Part shown: positions 19,861-28,906 of the stretch, piece after piece | Numbering within the stretch: position 1 is the first letter of the stretch | How the letters are laid out: every line of letters begins with the position of its first letter | NCBI RefSeq assembly: GCF_000304335.1 | Contig: NZ_CAJF01000013.1 | Coordinates: 35,506-99,505, forward strand | Source: Microbacterium yannicii PS01 | GTDB taxonomy: Bacteria; Actinomycetota; Actinomycetes; Actinomycetales; Microbacteriaceae | Length of the DNA: 64,000 bases | Direction: 5' to 3' | The notes under the pieces: model-generated | The model's input: the letters and a program-made list of their open reading frames with translations, nothing else | Told to the model about the DNA's origin: nothing | The model's database searches: none | Made by a program: the position numbers and the translations under genes

Positions 19861-20913
19861 TCAGCCTCCTTCGGATGCCGCGGCATCCGTTCGCTCTTTC
19901 ACGCCGCCGCCCCGATCCGGGTGCCGGCGCGCCTTGTCATCTCGTGGTGCCCGACACCTTCGGCAGCGCTCCGCCGGCGGCGGCGTTGCGGTCGGGCGGA
20001 AGTTCGAGAAATCTGCGCCGGGAACGTCGCGCACGAGGGCGAGCTCGTCCTCGATCTTCGCGGCCTCCCACTCCTCCGGGCCGACCAGGGGCAGACGCAC
20101 CCGGGGGCTGGAGATCCGGCCGAGGCCGTGCAGGATGTACTTCGCCGACACGGTGCCGGGGACGTGGGTCATGACGGCGCGCACGAGCGGCTCGAGCTGC
20201 ATATGCGCGGCGGTCGCGGCCTGGAGGTCACCCCGGTTGACGGCATCGACGATCACGCGGTACGGCTGCGCCGCCACGTTCGCCGTGACGCCGATCAGCC
20301 CGGTGGCCCCGATTGCGAGGTGCGGGAGCACGTTGGCGTCGTCGCCGGAGAAGTACATCAGGTCGGTCTGGTTGAGCACCCGGCTCACCTCGCTGAAGTC
20401 GCCCTTGGCGTCTTTGATGGCGAGGATGTTCGGGTGCTTCGCGAGGCGCAGGATCGTCTCGTACCGGATCGGCACGCCGGTGCGACCGGGAATGTCGTAC
20501 AGGATCACGGGAAGGTCGGTCGCGTCGGCGACGAGCCGGAAGTGCGTGAGGATGCCGGCCTGCGTCGGCTTGTTGTAGTACGGCGTGACGATCATGATGG
20601 CGTCGGCGCCGACCTTCTCGCTGGCCTTGTAGAGCTCGATCGCGTGGGCGGTCTCGTTCGACCCGCCGCCCGTGATGATCTTCGCCCGACCGGCGGCGAC
20701 GTCCTTGCCGACCTCGACGAGCCGGATCTTCTCGGCGTCGGTGAGCGTCGAGGTCTCGCCGGTGGTCCCGGTGACGACGATGCCGTCGGCGCCGGCCGTG
20801 ATGACGTCGTCGATGTGCTTCTCGACGGCGGGCCAATCGACCTCGCCGTCTGCCGTCATCGGGGTGATGAGGGCGACGAGCACCTGTCCGAAGGGATTGC
20901 CCGTGTGCGTCAT
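19861..20913 (-). CDS. dapA: 4-hydroxy-tetrahydrodipicolinate synthase, with probable 3' frameshift
   Basis: DapA condenses pyruvate and aspartate semialdehyde, the first step to diaminopimelate and lysine. Residues 1-306 form a normal TIM barrel: GTTGETSTL at about 49-57, TPYYNKP at about 110-116, LYDIPGRTG at about 138-146 and the Schiff-base lysine in AIKDAKG (Lys167). As written the frame continues to 350 residues with an Arg/Cys-rich tail unlike the family. Adding one base to the GGG run at 19994-19996 restores a family-like tail ending VSGTTR with stop at 19937, giving about 325 residues. The tail is therefore probably a frameshift artefact or a recent mutation. Confidence 0.9.
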   Translation of the reverse strand: MTHTGNPFGQVLVALITPMTADGEVDWPAVEKHIDDVITAGADGIVVTGTTGETSTLTDAEKIRLVEVGKDVAAGRAKIITGGGSNETAHAIELYKASEKVGADAIMIVTPYYNKPTQAGILTHFRLVADATDLPVILYDIPGRTGVPIRYETILRLAKHPNILAIKDAKGDFSEVSRVLNQTDLMYFSGDDANVLPHLAIGATGLIGVTANVAAQPYRVIVDAVNRGDLQAATAAHMQLEPLVRAVMTHVPGTVSAKYILHGLGRISSPRVRLPLVGPEEWEAAKIEDELALVRDVPGADFSNFRPTATPPPAERCRRCRAPRDDKARRHPDRGGGVKERTDAAASEGG

Positions 20914-20970
20914 GCATTCAGGTTATCGGGATGCCGCGGGCTGCGCCGCCCGCCGACGGCCCGCCGGTGC

Positions 20971-21735
20971 TCAGCGGCCGCTCTCGCCGACGCGGGCGGC
21001 CAGCGACGGCGGAGCGATGCGGGCGAGGCCGGCGAGGAGCTTGTAGCGCAGCGAGGGCACCGACACCGCTGCGCCGCGCGCCGCCGCCCGCAGGGACTCG
21101 GCGACGACGTCTCGAGCGTTCAGCCACAGCCCGGCGGGCACGCCCTCCTCCCCCGGTGCGAGGCCCATCCGCTCGTGGAACTGCGTGTGGGTGTAGCCGG
21201 GACAGACAGCGGTCACAGTGACGCCGCGGGCCGCGTACCGCCCGTTCGCCCAGCGGCTGAAGCTCACCAGCCAGCCCTTGCTCGCGCCGTACGTGGAGCG
21301 CGGGATGAAGGCGGCGACCGACGCCACGTTGAGGATGCGGCCGTGGCCGCGGGCGAGCATCGCGCCGAGGGCCGCATGCGTGAGGCGCATCGGCACCTCG
21401 ACGTGCAGCCGCAGATGGCCGACCTCGTCGTCGATGTCGTTGCGCTCGAAGCTCAGCGGCAGCCCGAATCCGGCGTTGTTGACGAGCACTTCGATCGGGC
21501 GCCGGGAGTCGGCGAGTCGTTCTTCCACCTCGGCCAGCCGTCGCGGCTCGAGCAGGTCGGCTGCGAGCACTTCGACCTGGACGCCGTACGCCGACCGCAG
21601 GCCCTGCGCGAGGTCGTCCAGTGCGGAGCGGTCGCGCGCCACGAGGACGAGGTCGGCGCCCTCGGCGGCGAGCTGTCGCGCGTACTCGGCTCCGAGTCCG
21701 GAGCTCGCGCCGGTGATGAGCGCCGATCTGGCCAT
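20971..21735 (-). CDS. Short-chain dehydrogenase/reductase
   Basis: A 254-residue classical SDR oxidoreductase. The cofactor loop TGASSGLG is at 8-15, NNAG at about 86-89, and the catalytic Ser/Tyr/Lys are in NVASVAAFIPRSTYGASKG (YxxxK at about 150-154). An Arg in LVARDRS suggests NADP preference. A TAGGCT box (21743-21748) lies 7 nt before the ATG, suggesting leaderless transcription. Substrate unknown. It is downstream of folA on the same strand, separated by only 10 nt, so it may also be read from the thyA-folA transcript. Confidence 0.87.
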   Translation of the reverse strand: MARSALITGASSGLGAEYARQLAAEGADLVLVARDRSALDDLAQGLRSAYGVQVEVLAADLLEPRRLAEVEERLADSRRPIEVLVNNAGFGLPLSFERNDIDDEVGHLRLHVEVPMRLTHAALGAMLARGHGRILNVASVAAFIPRSTYGASKGWLVSFSRWANGRYAARGVTVTAVCPGYTHTQFHERMGLAPGEEGVPAGLWLNARDVVAESLRAAARGAAVSVPSLRYKLLAGLARIAPPSLAARVGESGR

Positions 21736-21745
21736 GCGGGCCAGC

Positions 21746-22291
21746 CTAGGACGGACGGGCGAGGGTCAGGAAGCGATATCGGATGCCGGAGCGCGAGGTG
21801 TGCCAACCGCTCACCGGATCGGTCGCCACCGGCTGCCATCCCGAGCGGTCCGGGGCGTACGTGTCGCCCGCCACCTCGAGATCGAGCTCGGTGACCTCGA
21901 GCAGATCGGCGCGCGCGATCACTTCGCGGAAGAGCTCGCCGCCCCCGATCACCCAGATGCGTTCAGGGGCGCCCGACTGCGCGGTGGCAAGCCCCTCTTC
22001 CAGAGATGCGGCGCGCTCGGCGCCGTCCGCGGACCAGTCGGCCCGGCGTGTCACGACAATGTTGCGACGCCCGGGAAGGGGGCGGAACCGGTCGGGGAAG
22101 GACTCCCACGTCCGGCGGCCCATCACGACAGGGGCCCCGAGGGTCAGTTCCTTGAAGTGGGCGAGGTCCTCGGGCACGTGCCAGGGCATGCCTCCCTCGG
22201 CGCCGATCACTCCACCGGCGGCCTCGGCCCAGATCAGCCCGAGCGGCGCGACGACGCCTGCCGATGAAGCCGTGTGAGCCGCCTGGCTCAT
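21746..22291 (-). CDS. folA: Dihydrofolate reductase
   Basis: FolA regenerates tetrahydrofolate from the dihydrofolate that thymidylate synthase makes. The 181-residue protein has [29 protein letters not shown] (active-site Met20-loop, Trp and Asp/Glu), [12 protein letters not shown] at about 58-69 and WVIGGGELF at about 116-124. The ATG at 22291 overlaps the TGA of thyA (ATGA); open frame further upstream is discounted because it lies inside thyA. The N-terminal 15 residues are a short extension. Confidence 0.95.
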   Translation of the reverse strand: MSQAAHTASSAGVVAPLGLIWAEAAGGVIGAEGGMPWHVPEDLAHFKELTLGAPVVMGRRTWESFPDRFRPLPGRRNIVVTRRADWSADGAERAASLEEGLATAQSGAPERIWVIGGGELFREVIARADLLEVTELDLEVAGDTYAPDRSGWQPVATDPVSGWHTSRSGIRYRFLTLARPS

Positions 22292-23097
22292 ACCGCGACC
22301 GCGCCGCGGATCGCGGGATGATGCTGGTAGTCCTCGACCACGAAGTCCTCGAAGCGGTAGTCGAAGATCGACGCCGGCCGGCGGGCGAACCGCAGCGACG
22401 GGTACGGGTAGGGGTCGCGCGTCAGCTGCTCCCGGACCTGCTCGAGATGGTTGTCGTAGATGTGGCAGTCGCCGCCCGTCCACACGAAGTCGCCCGGCTC
22501 GAGTCCCGCTTGCTGGGCGATCATCAGCGTCAGCAGCGCGTACGAGGCGATGTTGAAGGGAACGCCGAGGAACAGGTCGGCGCTGCGCTGGTACAGCTGG
22601 CACGACAGCCTGCCGTCGGCGACGTAGAACTGGAACAGCGCATGACACGGCGCAAGAGCCATGTCGGGGATGTCGGCCGGGTTCCAGGCCGACACGATCA
22701 GGCGCCGGGAGTCGGGGTTCGAGCGGATCTGGTCGAGCACCTGCGAGATCTGATCGATCTGCTCGCCCGACGCCGTCGGCCAGGAGCGCCACTGCACGCC
22801 GTAGACCGGACCCAGCTCGCCGTCGGCGTCGGCCCATTCGTCCCAGATCGTGACGCCGTTCTCCTGCAGCCAGCGCACATTCGACTCGCCGCGCAGGAAC
22901 CACAGCAGCTCGTAGGCGATCGACTTGAAGTGCACGCGCTTCGTCGTGATCAGGGGGAAGCCCTGCGACAGGTCGAACCGGATCTGACGTCCGAACGCAC
23001 TCGTCGTGCCGGTGCCGGTGCGGTCGGACTTGTGGGTGCCGTTCTCGAGCACATCGCGCAGGAGGTCCTCGTACGGGGTCGGGATCGGCGTCGTCAC
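22288..23097 (-). CDS. thyA: Thymidylate synthase
   Basis: ThyA methylates dUMP to dTMP using methylenetetrahydrofolate. The protein has the SDRTGTGT motif near the start, the catalytic Cys151 in [12 protein letters not shown], the [20 protein letters not shown] dUMP/folate region, and ends AV-type (RGAVAV). I chose GTG 23097 (269 residues) because a TATCGT box ends 7 nt before it; an in-frame GTG/ATG-type start at 23127 would overlap that promoter box. It is coupled by ATGA to folA, forming a classical thymidylate-cycle operon. Confidence 0.95.
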   Translation of the reverse strand: MTTPIPTPYEDLLRDVLENGTHKSDRTGTGTTSAFGRQIRFDLSQGFPLITTKRVHFKSIAYELLWFLRGESNVRWLQENGVTIWDEWADADGELGPVYGVQWRSWPTASGEQIDQISQVLDQIRSNPDSRRLIVSAWNPADIPDMALAPCHALFQFYVADGRLSCQLYQRSADLFLGVPFNIASYALLTLMIAQQAGLEPGDFVWTGGDCHIYDNHLEQVREQLTRDPYPYPSLRFARRPASIFDYRFEDFVVEDYQHHPAIRGAVAV

Positions 23098-23202
23098 GGC
23101 TGCCACGATACCCGCGACGGGCGACATCGGGCCGGCATCGCCGCGTTCATATATTCCCGCACATGGACCTTTCCGGCCAGAAAGGGGTTACCCTGATCTG
23201 CT

Positions 23203-23640
23203 GTGACCCTGGTCGGAGCGCTCATCGCCCTCGCTGTGCTTCTCGCAGCGACGATAGCGGTCGGCGTGTTCCTGACCTGGCGCCAGTCGCGGCCGCACCG
23301 TCACATCACCCACGAGGTCATCGATCCCCACCGCCTGGGCGCCGACGGGCTCGGCGAGACGGCCACGCTGCTGCAGTTCAGCACCGACATGTGCGCGCGG
23401 TGCCCTTCGGTGCACCGCACGCTCTCCGACATCGCCGACGCCCGGGACGGCGTGCGCCATCTGGACGTCGACCTCACCCATCGCCCCGACATCGCCAAGC
23501 ACTTCCACGTATTGCAGACGCCGACCACGCTGGTCCTCGATCGGGACGGCGTGATCCAGACCCGCTTCGGCGGCACGCCGAGCCGCGAGGTGCTCGAACT
23601 CGAGCTGAACCGCCTCACCGGACAGAACGCGATTGTCTGA
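23203..23640 (+). CDS. Membrane-anchored thioredoxin-like protein
   Basis: A 145-residue protein with one N-terminal membrane helix (about 3-25) and a thioredoxin fold facing outward. The redox site is C64-A-R-C67 (FSTDMCARCPSVH), and the cis-Pro motif is in LQTPTTLVLD. It lacks the usual WCGPC, so its partners probably differ from those of TrxA. A TACCCT box at 23189-23194 lies 8 nt before the GTG. The gene overlaps the DUF4395 gene by 8 nt, and the two probably work together in extracytoplasmic thiol chemistry. Confidence 0.83.
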   Translation: MTLVGALIALAVLLAATIAVGVFLTWRQSRPHRHITHEVIDPHRLGADGLGETATLLQFSTDMCARCPSVHRTLSDIADARDGVRHLDVDLTHRPDIAKHFHVLQTPTTLVLDRDGVIQTRFGGTPSREVLELELNRLTGQNAIV

Positions 23641-24283
23641 GCGGACGGGCGGTCCGGACCCGCGCGGCATCGACCCGCGGGGACTCCGCTTCGCGGCAGG
23701 CATCACGTCGCTGCTGCTGCTCATCGTCGTGTTCCTGGGCCTGACCGGGCTGTCGACGGCACAGCTGAACATCGGCGACGGCTCCTCGGGCGGCTGGTTC
23801 GCCTACCAGCCGTTGTCGGGAGCGATCCACGGCATCGTCGGCGGGACGGCCGTCGATTTCGCCTTCGTCAGTGGTGGCACCGCGTGGCTGATCACTTTCG
23901 CCACTCCGGCCCACCGCTTCCTCGACCCGGCGTTCCTGCTCCTTCTCCTGGCCGCCGTGCTGTTCCTGTGGGGCATGGCCTGGCCCCGCACGGCGCCCTG
24001 GGGGGTGCTGTATCGCAAGGTCGTCGCTCCCCGCCTCTCGCGCCCGAAAGACCTCGAGGATCCGCGCCCGCCGCGCTTCGCGCAGGGCGTCGGACTCTTC
24101 GTCGCGACGTCGGGCCTCGCGCTCCAGCTCGCGGGCGTGCCGTGGGCGCTCACCATCGCGGCCGTCGCGGCCTTCATCGCCGCGTTCCTCAACGCGGCGT
24201 TCGGCCTGTGCCTGGGCTGCCGGCTCTACCTGCTGCTGCAGCGGGTGGGCGTCGTCGGTCGCGCTCGCCCCGCCTCGGCCTGA
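23633..24283 (+). CDS. DUF4395 integral membrane protein
   Basis: A 216-residue membrane protein of the DUF4395 family. About four membrane segments are seen (about 20-42, 60-75, 98-116, 158-200) and a conserved terminal GLCLGCRLYLLL motif (about 189-200) carries a CxxC pair inside or beside the membrane. The only plausible start is TTG 23633, which overlaps the thioredoxin-like gene by 8 nt. The family often sits beside thioredoxin-like genes; a role in relaying electrons or moving a thiol-bound group is inference. Confidence 0.8.
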   Translation: MSERTGGPDPRGIDPRGLRFAAGITSLLLLIVVFLGLTGLSTAQLNIGDGSSGGWFAYQPLSGAIHGIVGGTAVDFAFVSGGTAWLITFATPAHRFLDPAFLLLLLAAVLFLWGMAWPRTAPWGVLYRKVVAPRLSRPKDLEDPRPPRFAQGVGLFVATSGLALQLAGVPWALTIAAVAAFIAAFLNAAFGLCLGCRLYLLLQRVGVVGRARPASA

Positions 24284-24399
24284 CGCAGCTCGCGTGCGAT
24301 CGCCCCGACGACTGTCAACCCTTCGCATCGCACCACCCCCGCCGTTAGGCTGACCGGCGAGACGCCCGGCACGCGGGCGCGACGACAGGGAGGTCTTCC

Positions 24400-24825
24400 A
24401 TGACCGTCACGAGCGAAGCCCGCACCGCCTGGAAGGGCGGCCTTGCCGACGGATCCGGCGAGGTGACGCTCCAATCGTCGAAGCTCGGCACCTTCGACGT
24501 CAACTGGAAGGCGCGCAGTGAAGGCTCCACGTCGGTCACGACCCCCGAAGAGCTGATCGCGGCGGCGCACTCGTCGTGCTTCAGCATGGCGCTCTCGCAC
24601 GCCCTCGCCGAGAACGGGACCCCTCCCGAGTCGATTGACACGACGGCATCCGTCACCTTCAAGCCGGGCACCGGCATCACCGGCAGCCACCTGAACGTCA
24701 ACGCCGTCGTCCCGGGCCTGGACCCCGAGGACTTCGAGCGCATCGCGCAGGGCGCGAAGACCGGGTGCCCCGTCTCGCAGGCCCTCGCGGGTGTCGAGAT
24801 CACCCTCGAGGCGACGCTTGCCTGA
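24400..24825 (+). CDS. OsmC family peroxiredoxin
   Basis: OsmC/Ohr proteins reduce organic hydroperoxides with a cysteine pair. The 141-residue protein has the peroxidatic Cys60 in AAHSSCFSMAL and the resolving Cys123 in KTGCPVSQAL, matching OsmC rather than Ohr. The ATG has a good GGGAGG site (24389-24394). A TAGGCT box at 24346-24351 with TTCGCA 18 nt upstream is a candidate promoter. The downstream epimerase gene overlaps its end by 8 nt. Confidence 0.93.
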   Translation: MTVTSEARTAWKGGLADGSGEVTLQSSKLGTFDVNWKARSEGSTSVTTPEELIAAAHSSCFSMALSHALAENGTPPESIDTTASVTFKPGTGITGSHLNVNAVVPGLDPEDFERIAQGAKTGCPVSQALAGVEITLEATLA

Positions 24826-25747
24826 CCCGGGACCGCAGCCGGCGTCGCCGCGGCGGGTCGTCGTCGCGGGTGCGTCCGGCCTCATCGGCGGGGCGCTCGT
24901 CGAGAGCCTGCGGTCGGACGGCATCGCCGTGACGACGCTCGTGCGACGGCCCCCGGAGGCACCCGACGAGGTGCAGTGGCTCACCGACGATCGGCCGCTG
25001 GACCCCGCCGTCGTCGACGGCGCCACCGCGGTGGTCGGGCTCAACGGCGCGAGCATCGGACGGTTCCCCTGGACGGCGGGCTACAAGAACACGCTGCTGT
25101 GGTCGCGGATCACGCCGACCCAGGCGCTCGCGCGTGCCGTGCGCGAGCTCGGAACGGATGCCCCGGCCCTGGTCTCGGCGTCGGCCGTCGGCTATTACGG
25201 CTCTGCCCCCGGCCGTCGTCTCACCGAGGACTCCGAGCGCGGCGAGACGTTCCTGGCCGACCTGTGCGGAGAGTGGGAGGCCGCCGCCCGTGCTGCCGGC
25301 GACCATGCGCGCGTCGCGATGCTGCGGACGGCGCCCATCGTCCATCCCGACGGCGTGCTCCGCCCCTTGATGATGCTGACCAAGCTCGGCGTGAGCGGTC
25401 CGATCGGGCGTGGCACGCAGGTGTGGCCGTGGATCTCGCTCGAGGACGAGATCCGCGCCATCCGTCACGTCATCGACGAAGGGCTCGCCGGGCCGGTGAA
25501 TCTGACCGGCCCGACGCGCGCGACCGCGAACGACCTCGGCTTCGCGCTGGCGATGCGGATGAACCGACCGTTCCTCGTGCGTGCCCCGGAGTGGGGCATG
25601 AAGCTCGTGCTCGGACGAGACGCCACGGAGGCCATACTGACCTCCGACATGCACGTCGTCCCCGAGGTGCTGGTGCGCAGCGGCTTCCGGTTCTCGCACG
25701 AGACCGTCGAGCAGGCCGTCGCGGCCGCGGTCCCGCCCGCGGCCTGA
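24818..25747 (+). CDS. TIGR01777 family epimerase (extended SDR, SulA/YfcH-like)
   Basis: A 309-residue NAD(P)-binding protein of the TIGR01777 group. The nucleotide loop VVVAGASGLIGGAL is at about 14-27; SASAVGYYGSAPGRRLTED (about 122-140) is diagnostic; the C-terminal DUF1731-like segment runs RAPEWGMKLVLGRDATEAIL...SGFRFSHETVEQAV. The likely start is TTG 24818, inside the last codons of osmC, so translation is coupled. Its biochemical role is unknown for the family. Confidence 0.82.
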   Translation: MPDPGPQPASPRRVVVAGASGLIGGALVESLRSDGIAVTTLVRRPPEAPDEVQWLTDDRPLDPAVVDGATAVVGLNGASIGRFPWTAGYKNTLLWSRITPTQALARAVRELGTDAPALVSASAVGYYGSAPGRRLTEDSERGETFLADLCGEWEAAARAAGDHARVAMLRTAPIVHPDGVLRPLMMLTKLGVSGPIGRGTQVWPWISLEDEIRAIRHVIDEGLAGPVNLTGPTRATANDLGFALAMRMNRPFLVRAPEWGMKLVLGRDATEAILTSDMHVVPEVLVRSGFRFSHETVEQAVAAAVPPAA

Positions 25748-25751
25748 GCGA

Positions 25752-26201
25752 TCAGCGCCGGCGCTGGGCGGTCTCGAGCCGGATCGCGGTGCGCACGGCC
25801 TCGCGCGCGCGCCGCCGATCCCCCGCAGCGTCGTAGGCGAGACCGAGGCGGTACCACCCGCGCCAGTCATCGGGATCGGCCTCCACCGCCGCGCGGTAGG
25901 CCGGGAACAGCGCGTCGCCGTCCTCGCGCACGATACGTCCGCTCGGTCGAAGCGCCACTTCGTCGTCGGGGGTCGTCCCCTCTGCCTCGAGGCGGCGACC
26001 GAGCTGCTGTGCCCGCACGCCGAACAGCAGCTCGCGGACCAGCGCCCAGGCCGCGAGGATCGGGAGCACGATGAGACCGATGCCCATCGCGATGCCCACC
26101 GGGTCCTCGCTCAGCAGCAGGAGCCACGCGCGCTGACCGACCAGCACGATGTACAGCGCCAGCAGCACCGCCATGACGGCGACGCCGATGCGTGCGCTCA
26201 T
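25752..26201 (-). CDS. Small membrane protein with TPR-like segment
   Basis: A 149-residue protein with two N-terminal membrane helices (about 5-27 and 34-60) and a soluble C-terminal half. That half contains a TPR-like helix pair, FPAYRAAVEADPDDWRGWYRLGLAYDAAGDRRRAREAV (about 103-140). It overlaps dapB by ATGA and is convergent with the epimerase gene (4 nt apart). I do not recognise a named family; it probably serves as a membrane-bound scaffold of unknown partner. Confidence 0.7.
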   Translation of the reverse strand: MSARIGVAVMAVLLALYIVLVGQRAWLLLLSEDPVGIAMGIGLIVLPILAAWALVRELLFGVRAQQLGRRLEAEGTTPDDEVALRPSGRIVREDGDALFPAYRAAVEADPDDWRGWYRLGLAYDAAGDRRRAREAVRTAIRLETAQRRR

Positions 26202-27016
26202 GCGCCGGTGGTGCGGGCGACCTGGCCGGGCACGCCGCCCTCGTCGAGCGGACGCCCGTTCGGGGACGGTCGCGACGCACGGCCGATGCCGATGTCGATC
26301 AGGCTGTCCAGTCCGACGACGACACCCGCGGCGTCGCGCGCCGCGGCAAGCGCGAGACGGATGCCGGGCGCATAGGCCAGCGCGGGCTCGACGGTGTCGT
26401 GAACGAGGGTGAGCGACTCCCCTGCGCCCGAGAGGATCGTCTCCTGGCGGGCCACGACGCCGGGACGGCGCAGCGAATGAATCGGGACGCTCGCGACCTG
26501 CTGGCCGCGCGCCCGCTGATCGACATGGGGCGACTCGACCGGCCCGACTCCCTCGCGGGCGGCGGCGATGAGCTCCGCGGTCCGTACGGCCGTGCCGCTC
26601 GGCGAGTCGATCTTGGTCTCGCGGTGCGCCTCGACGATCTCGATCGACGGGAAGAAGGGCGCCGCCGCAGCGGCCAGCGCGGAGCCCAGCACCGACCCCA
26701 GCGAGAAGTTGGGGATGAAGACGGCACCGGTTCCCGCCGCGTCGACGAGAGGACGGATGAGCGCGATGCGCTCCGCAGACCATCCTGAGGTGCCCACCAG
26801 CACGTTGATGCCGCGCTCGATCGCGGCGCGGACGACGTCGATCGAGACAGCAGGGGTCGACGCATCCACCACGAGATCGGCGCCCTCGAGCTCGGAGAGC
26901 TCGGAGCGCGATGACAGTGCGGCGACGATCTCGAATCCCGGCTCGGCATCCACCACGTCGCGGATGACCCCGCCGAGCTTGCCGGTGCCGCCCACGATGG
27001 CCACGCGCGTCGTCAT
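26198..27016 (-). CDS. dapB: 4-hydroxy-tetrahydrodipicolinate reductase
   Basis: DapB reduces the DapA product toward tetrahydrodipicolinate in the diaminopimelate/lysine pathway. The 272-residue protein has the cofactor loop VGGTGKLGG at about 8-16, NVLVGTSGWS at about 80-89, FIPNFSLGS (about 112-120), and the catalytic EAHRETKIDSPSGTA at about 138-152. The ATG at 27016 was chosen because both a GGAGG site and a TAGGAT box 7 nt upstream point to it; an in-frame ATG at 27025 lies inside that signal. Confidence 0.95.
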   Translation of the reverse strand: MTTRVAIVGGTGKLGGVIRDVVDAEPGFEIVAALSSRSELSELEGADLVVDASTPAVSIDVVRAAIERGINVLVGTSGWSAERIALIRPLVDAAGTGAVFIPNFSLGSVLGSALAAAAAPFFPSIEIVEAHRETKIDSPSGTAVRTAELIAAAREGVGPVESPHVDQRARGQQVASVPIHSLRRPGVVARQETILSGAGESLTLVHDTVEPALAYAPGIRLALAAARDAAGVVVGLDSLIDIGIGRASRPSPNGRPLDEGGVPGQVARTTGA

Positions 27017-27081
27017 GGCCTCCATCCTAGGCGGGGCCGGCGCGGCGGCCTCCGCCGTCGACCTCGGCCTACGCTGGAGGA

Positions 27082-27564
27082 GTGGTGACTCTGCGCTCCT
27101 CGGCCGTCGATGCGGGCGACGCCCATGACCTCCTCGCCGAATACTTCCGCGATCGCACCGACGGCTTCGCCGAGCTCGACGTGGCGTACACGACGACGTT
27201 CCCCGATCCGGCCGCCTTCGAGCCTCCGGCCGGGGTCTTCGTCGTGCTCGACGACGATGACGGCGCGCCGGCCGGCTGCGGCGGCATCCGTCGCCTCGCC
27301 GCCGGACCTCACGGCACGCGGTATGAGATCAAGCACCTGTATCTGCGCCCCCGTACCCGTGGCCGAGGATGGGGCCGTCTGCTGATGGACGAGCTCGAAG
27401 CCCGTGCTCGCGGCTTCGGCGCCTGCGAGCTGGTGCTCGACACCCACGATTCCCTCGCCGCCGCGGCGGCGCTCTACGCGCGCACCGGGTTCGCCCTGAT
27501 CGACCCGTACAACGACAACCCCAATGCCTCACGCTGGTACGGCAAGGTGCTCGCTTCGTCGTGA
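27082..27564 (+). CDS. GNAT family N-acetyltransferase
   Basis: A 160-residue GNAT acetyltransferase. The core is GCGGIRRL (about 70-77), EIKHLYLRPRTRGRGWGRLLMDELE (about 88-112, acetyl-CoA loop RGRGWG), and the ending ALYARTGFALIDPYNDNPNASRWYGK, a pattern common in YafP/PaiA-like proteins. Two adjacent GTG codons (27082, 27085) can serve as start; a TACGCT box at 27070-27075 suggests a leaderless mRNA. The acceptor is unknown. Confidence 0.85.
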   Translation: MVTLRSSAVDAGDAHDLLAEYFRDRTDGFAELDVAYTTTFPDPAAFEPPAGVFVVLDDDDGAPAGCGGIRRLAAGPHGTRYEIKHLYLRPRTRGRGWGRLLMDELEARARGFGACELVLDTHDSLAAAAALYARTGFALIDPYNDNPNASRWYGKVLASS

Positions 27565-27586
27565 CCCCGCCTGCGCCGGCGTCGCC

Positions 27587-28906
27587 TCAGCTGGAGCGCA
27601 GGGCGCTCACCGGCTCGATTCCGGCGGCACGACGCGCGGGCAGTCCACCGGCGATCAGGCCCACAACTGCGCCCAGCAGCGCACCGCCGACGGCGACGAG
27701 CGGGTCGACGATCGGCGTCCACTGCTGGGTGAGCGCGACGACGACGACCGCGATGACGCCGAGCGACGCGCCGATCAGCCCGCCGAGCAGCCCGATCACG
27801 ACGGACTCCACGACGAACTGTCCCGCGATCTGGCGACCGGTCGCTCCGAGCGCTCGGCGCAGCCCGATCTCAGGGGTCCTCTCCATCACGGTGAGCATCG
27901 TCACGTTCGCGATGCCGAGACCTCCCGCGAGGAGCACGATCGCCCCGAGGATGAGGAACACGATGTTGACGTCGGCCTGCACGCTGTCGCCGAGCTCGGA
28001 GCGATTCGACGGCGCGGAGACGTCGAAGGAGTCGGGCTCCTCGGGATCGAGCGCGATCGCGGACTGCTCGGCGACCTGCGGGCCCGCTCCCGGCATGATG
28101 CGGATGAGAAGCTCCTGCGCGGCGCCCAGCGAGACGTCGTTGCGGGCGCTCGACATCGGTATGATCACCGCGTCCCGCAGATCCGAGCGGCGCTCCGCCT
28201 CGTCGAAGATGCCGATGACGGCATATGCCAGTTCGGCGATGAAGATCGACGGTTGACTGTCGACGCGATTGATGCCGAGCTGCTCGGCGGCGACGGAGCC
28301 GAGCACGGCGACCCGGTCGGCGCGCGCCTCGTGGCCGGAGTCGAACATGCGGCCCGTGGAGAGGCGTCCGCCGGCGACCTCCAGCAGGTCCGGCGTGGCG
28401 CCGATCAGGGCGGGCGCCGCCACGGACGGCGCGGACGGGTCATTGACGGGCACCGCGGTGATCGTCTCGGTCTCGAGCTCGACCTCGCCGATCAAGGCTG
28501 CGGACTCGACACCCACGAGACGTGCAACGCGCTCGGCGGCATCCCACGGAAGCCGCGAGGTCGCCACGCTCGAGCCCGAGCCGGTCTGGGCTGAGGCCGG
28601 CTCGACCACCACCTGCGTGGCGGCGACGGCGTCGAACTGCCGAGCGATCTGACCGGCGGCGGTCTGTGAGAATCCCAGGGTCGCCACGAGCGCTCCGATA
28701 CCCAGCACGGTTCCGAGGATCGTCATCACCAGTCGGGCGGGGCGGGTTCCGATGTCGGCGGTCGCCTCGGCGAGGAGATCACCGAATGTGAATCGGTCGG
28801 CACGCGGAACCTTGGGGGTGAGCGCCGAGGTGACGGGGTCCTCAGGCTGCGACGCGCGGGCCCCGGCGGCCTCGGCATCCGTCGTCGTATCGATCGTCAC
28901 GCTCAC
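27587..28906 (-). CDS. ABC transporter permease, MacB/FtsX type
   Basis: A 439-residue permease of the mechanotransmission (MacB/LolCDE/FtsX) class. It has one N-terminal helix (about 58-80), an extracytoplasmic MacB-PCD domain (about 85-290) and three C-terminal helices in an FtsX domain (about 315-430) with ERTPEIGLRRALGATGRQI, the conserved coupling segment. The GTG start overlaps the TGA of the ATPase gene (GTGA). These transporters do not move substrate through the membrane but transmit force to outer-surface partners; here the partner would be the adaptor and lipoprotein encoded upstream. Confidence 0.9.
   Translation of the reverse strand: MSVTIDTTTDAEAAGARASQPEDPVTSALTPKVPRADRFTFGDLLAEATADIGTRPARLVMTILGTVLGIGALVATLGFSQTAAGQIARQFDAVAATQVVVEPASAQTGSGSSVATSRLPWDAAERVARLVGVESAALIGEVELETETITAVPVNDPSAPSVAAPALIGATPDLLEVAGGRLSTGRMFDSGHEARADRVAVLGSVAAEQLGINRVDSQPSIFIAELAYAVIGIFDEAERRSDLRDAVIIPMSSARNDVSLGAAQELLIRIMPGAGPQVAEQSAIALDPEEPDSFDVSAPSNRSELGDSVQADVNIVFLILGAIVLLAGGLGIANVTMLTVMERTPEIGLRRALGATGRQIAGQFVVESVVIGLLGGLIGASLGVIAVVVVALTQQWTPIVDPLVAVGGALLGAVVGLIAGGLPARRAAGIEPVSALRSS

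Noticed and set aside
19861..19999. Cys-rich C-terminal domain of DapA as a zinc-binding module
   Set aside because: The restored reading frame gives a better family match, so the CRRC sequence is more likely out-of-frame translation.
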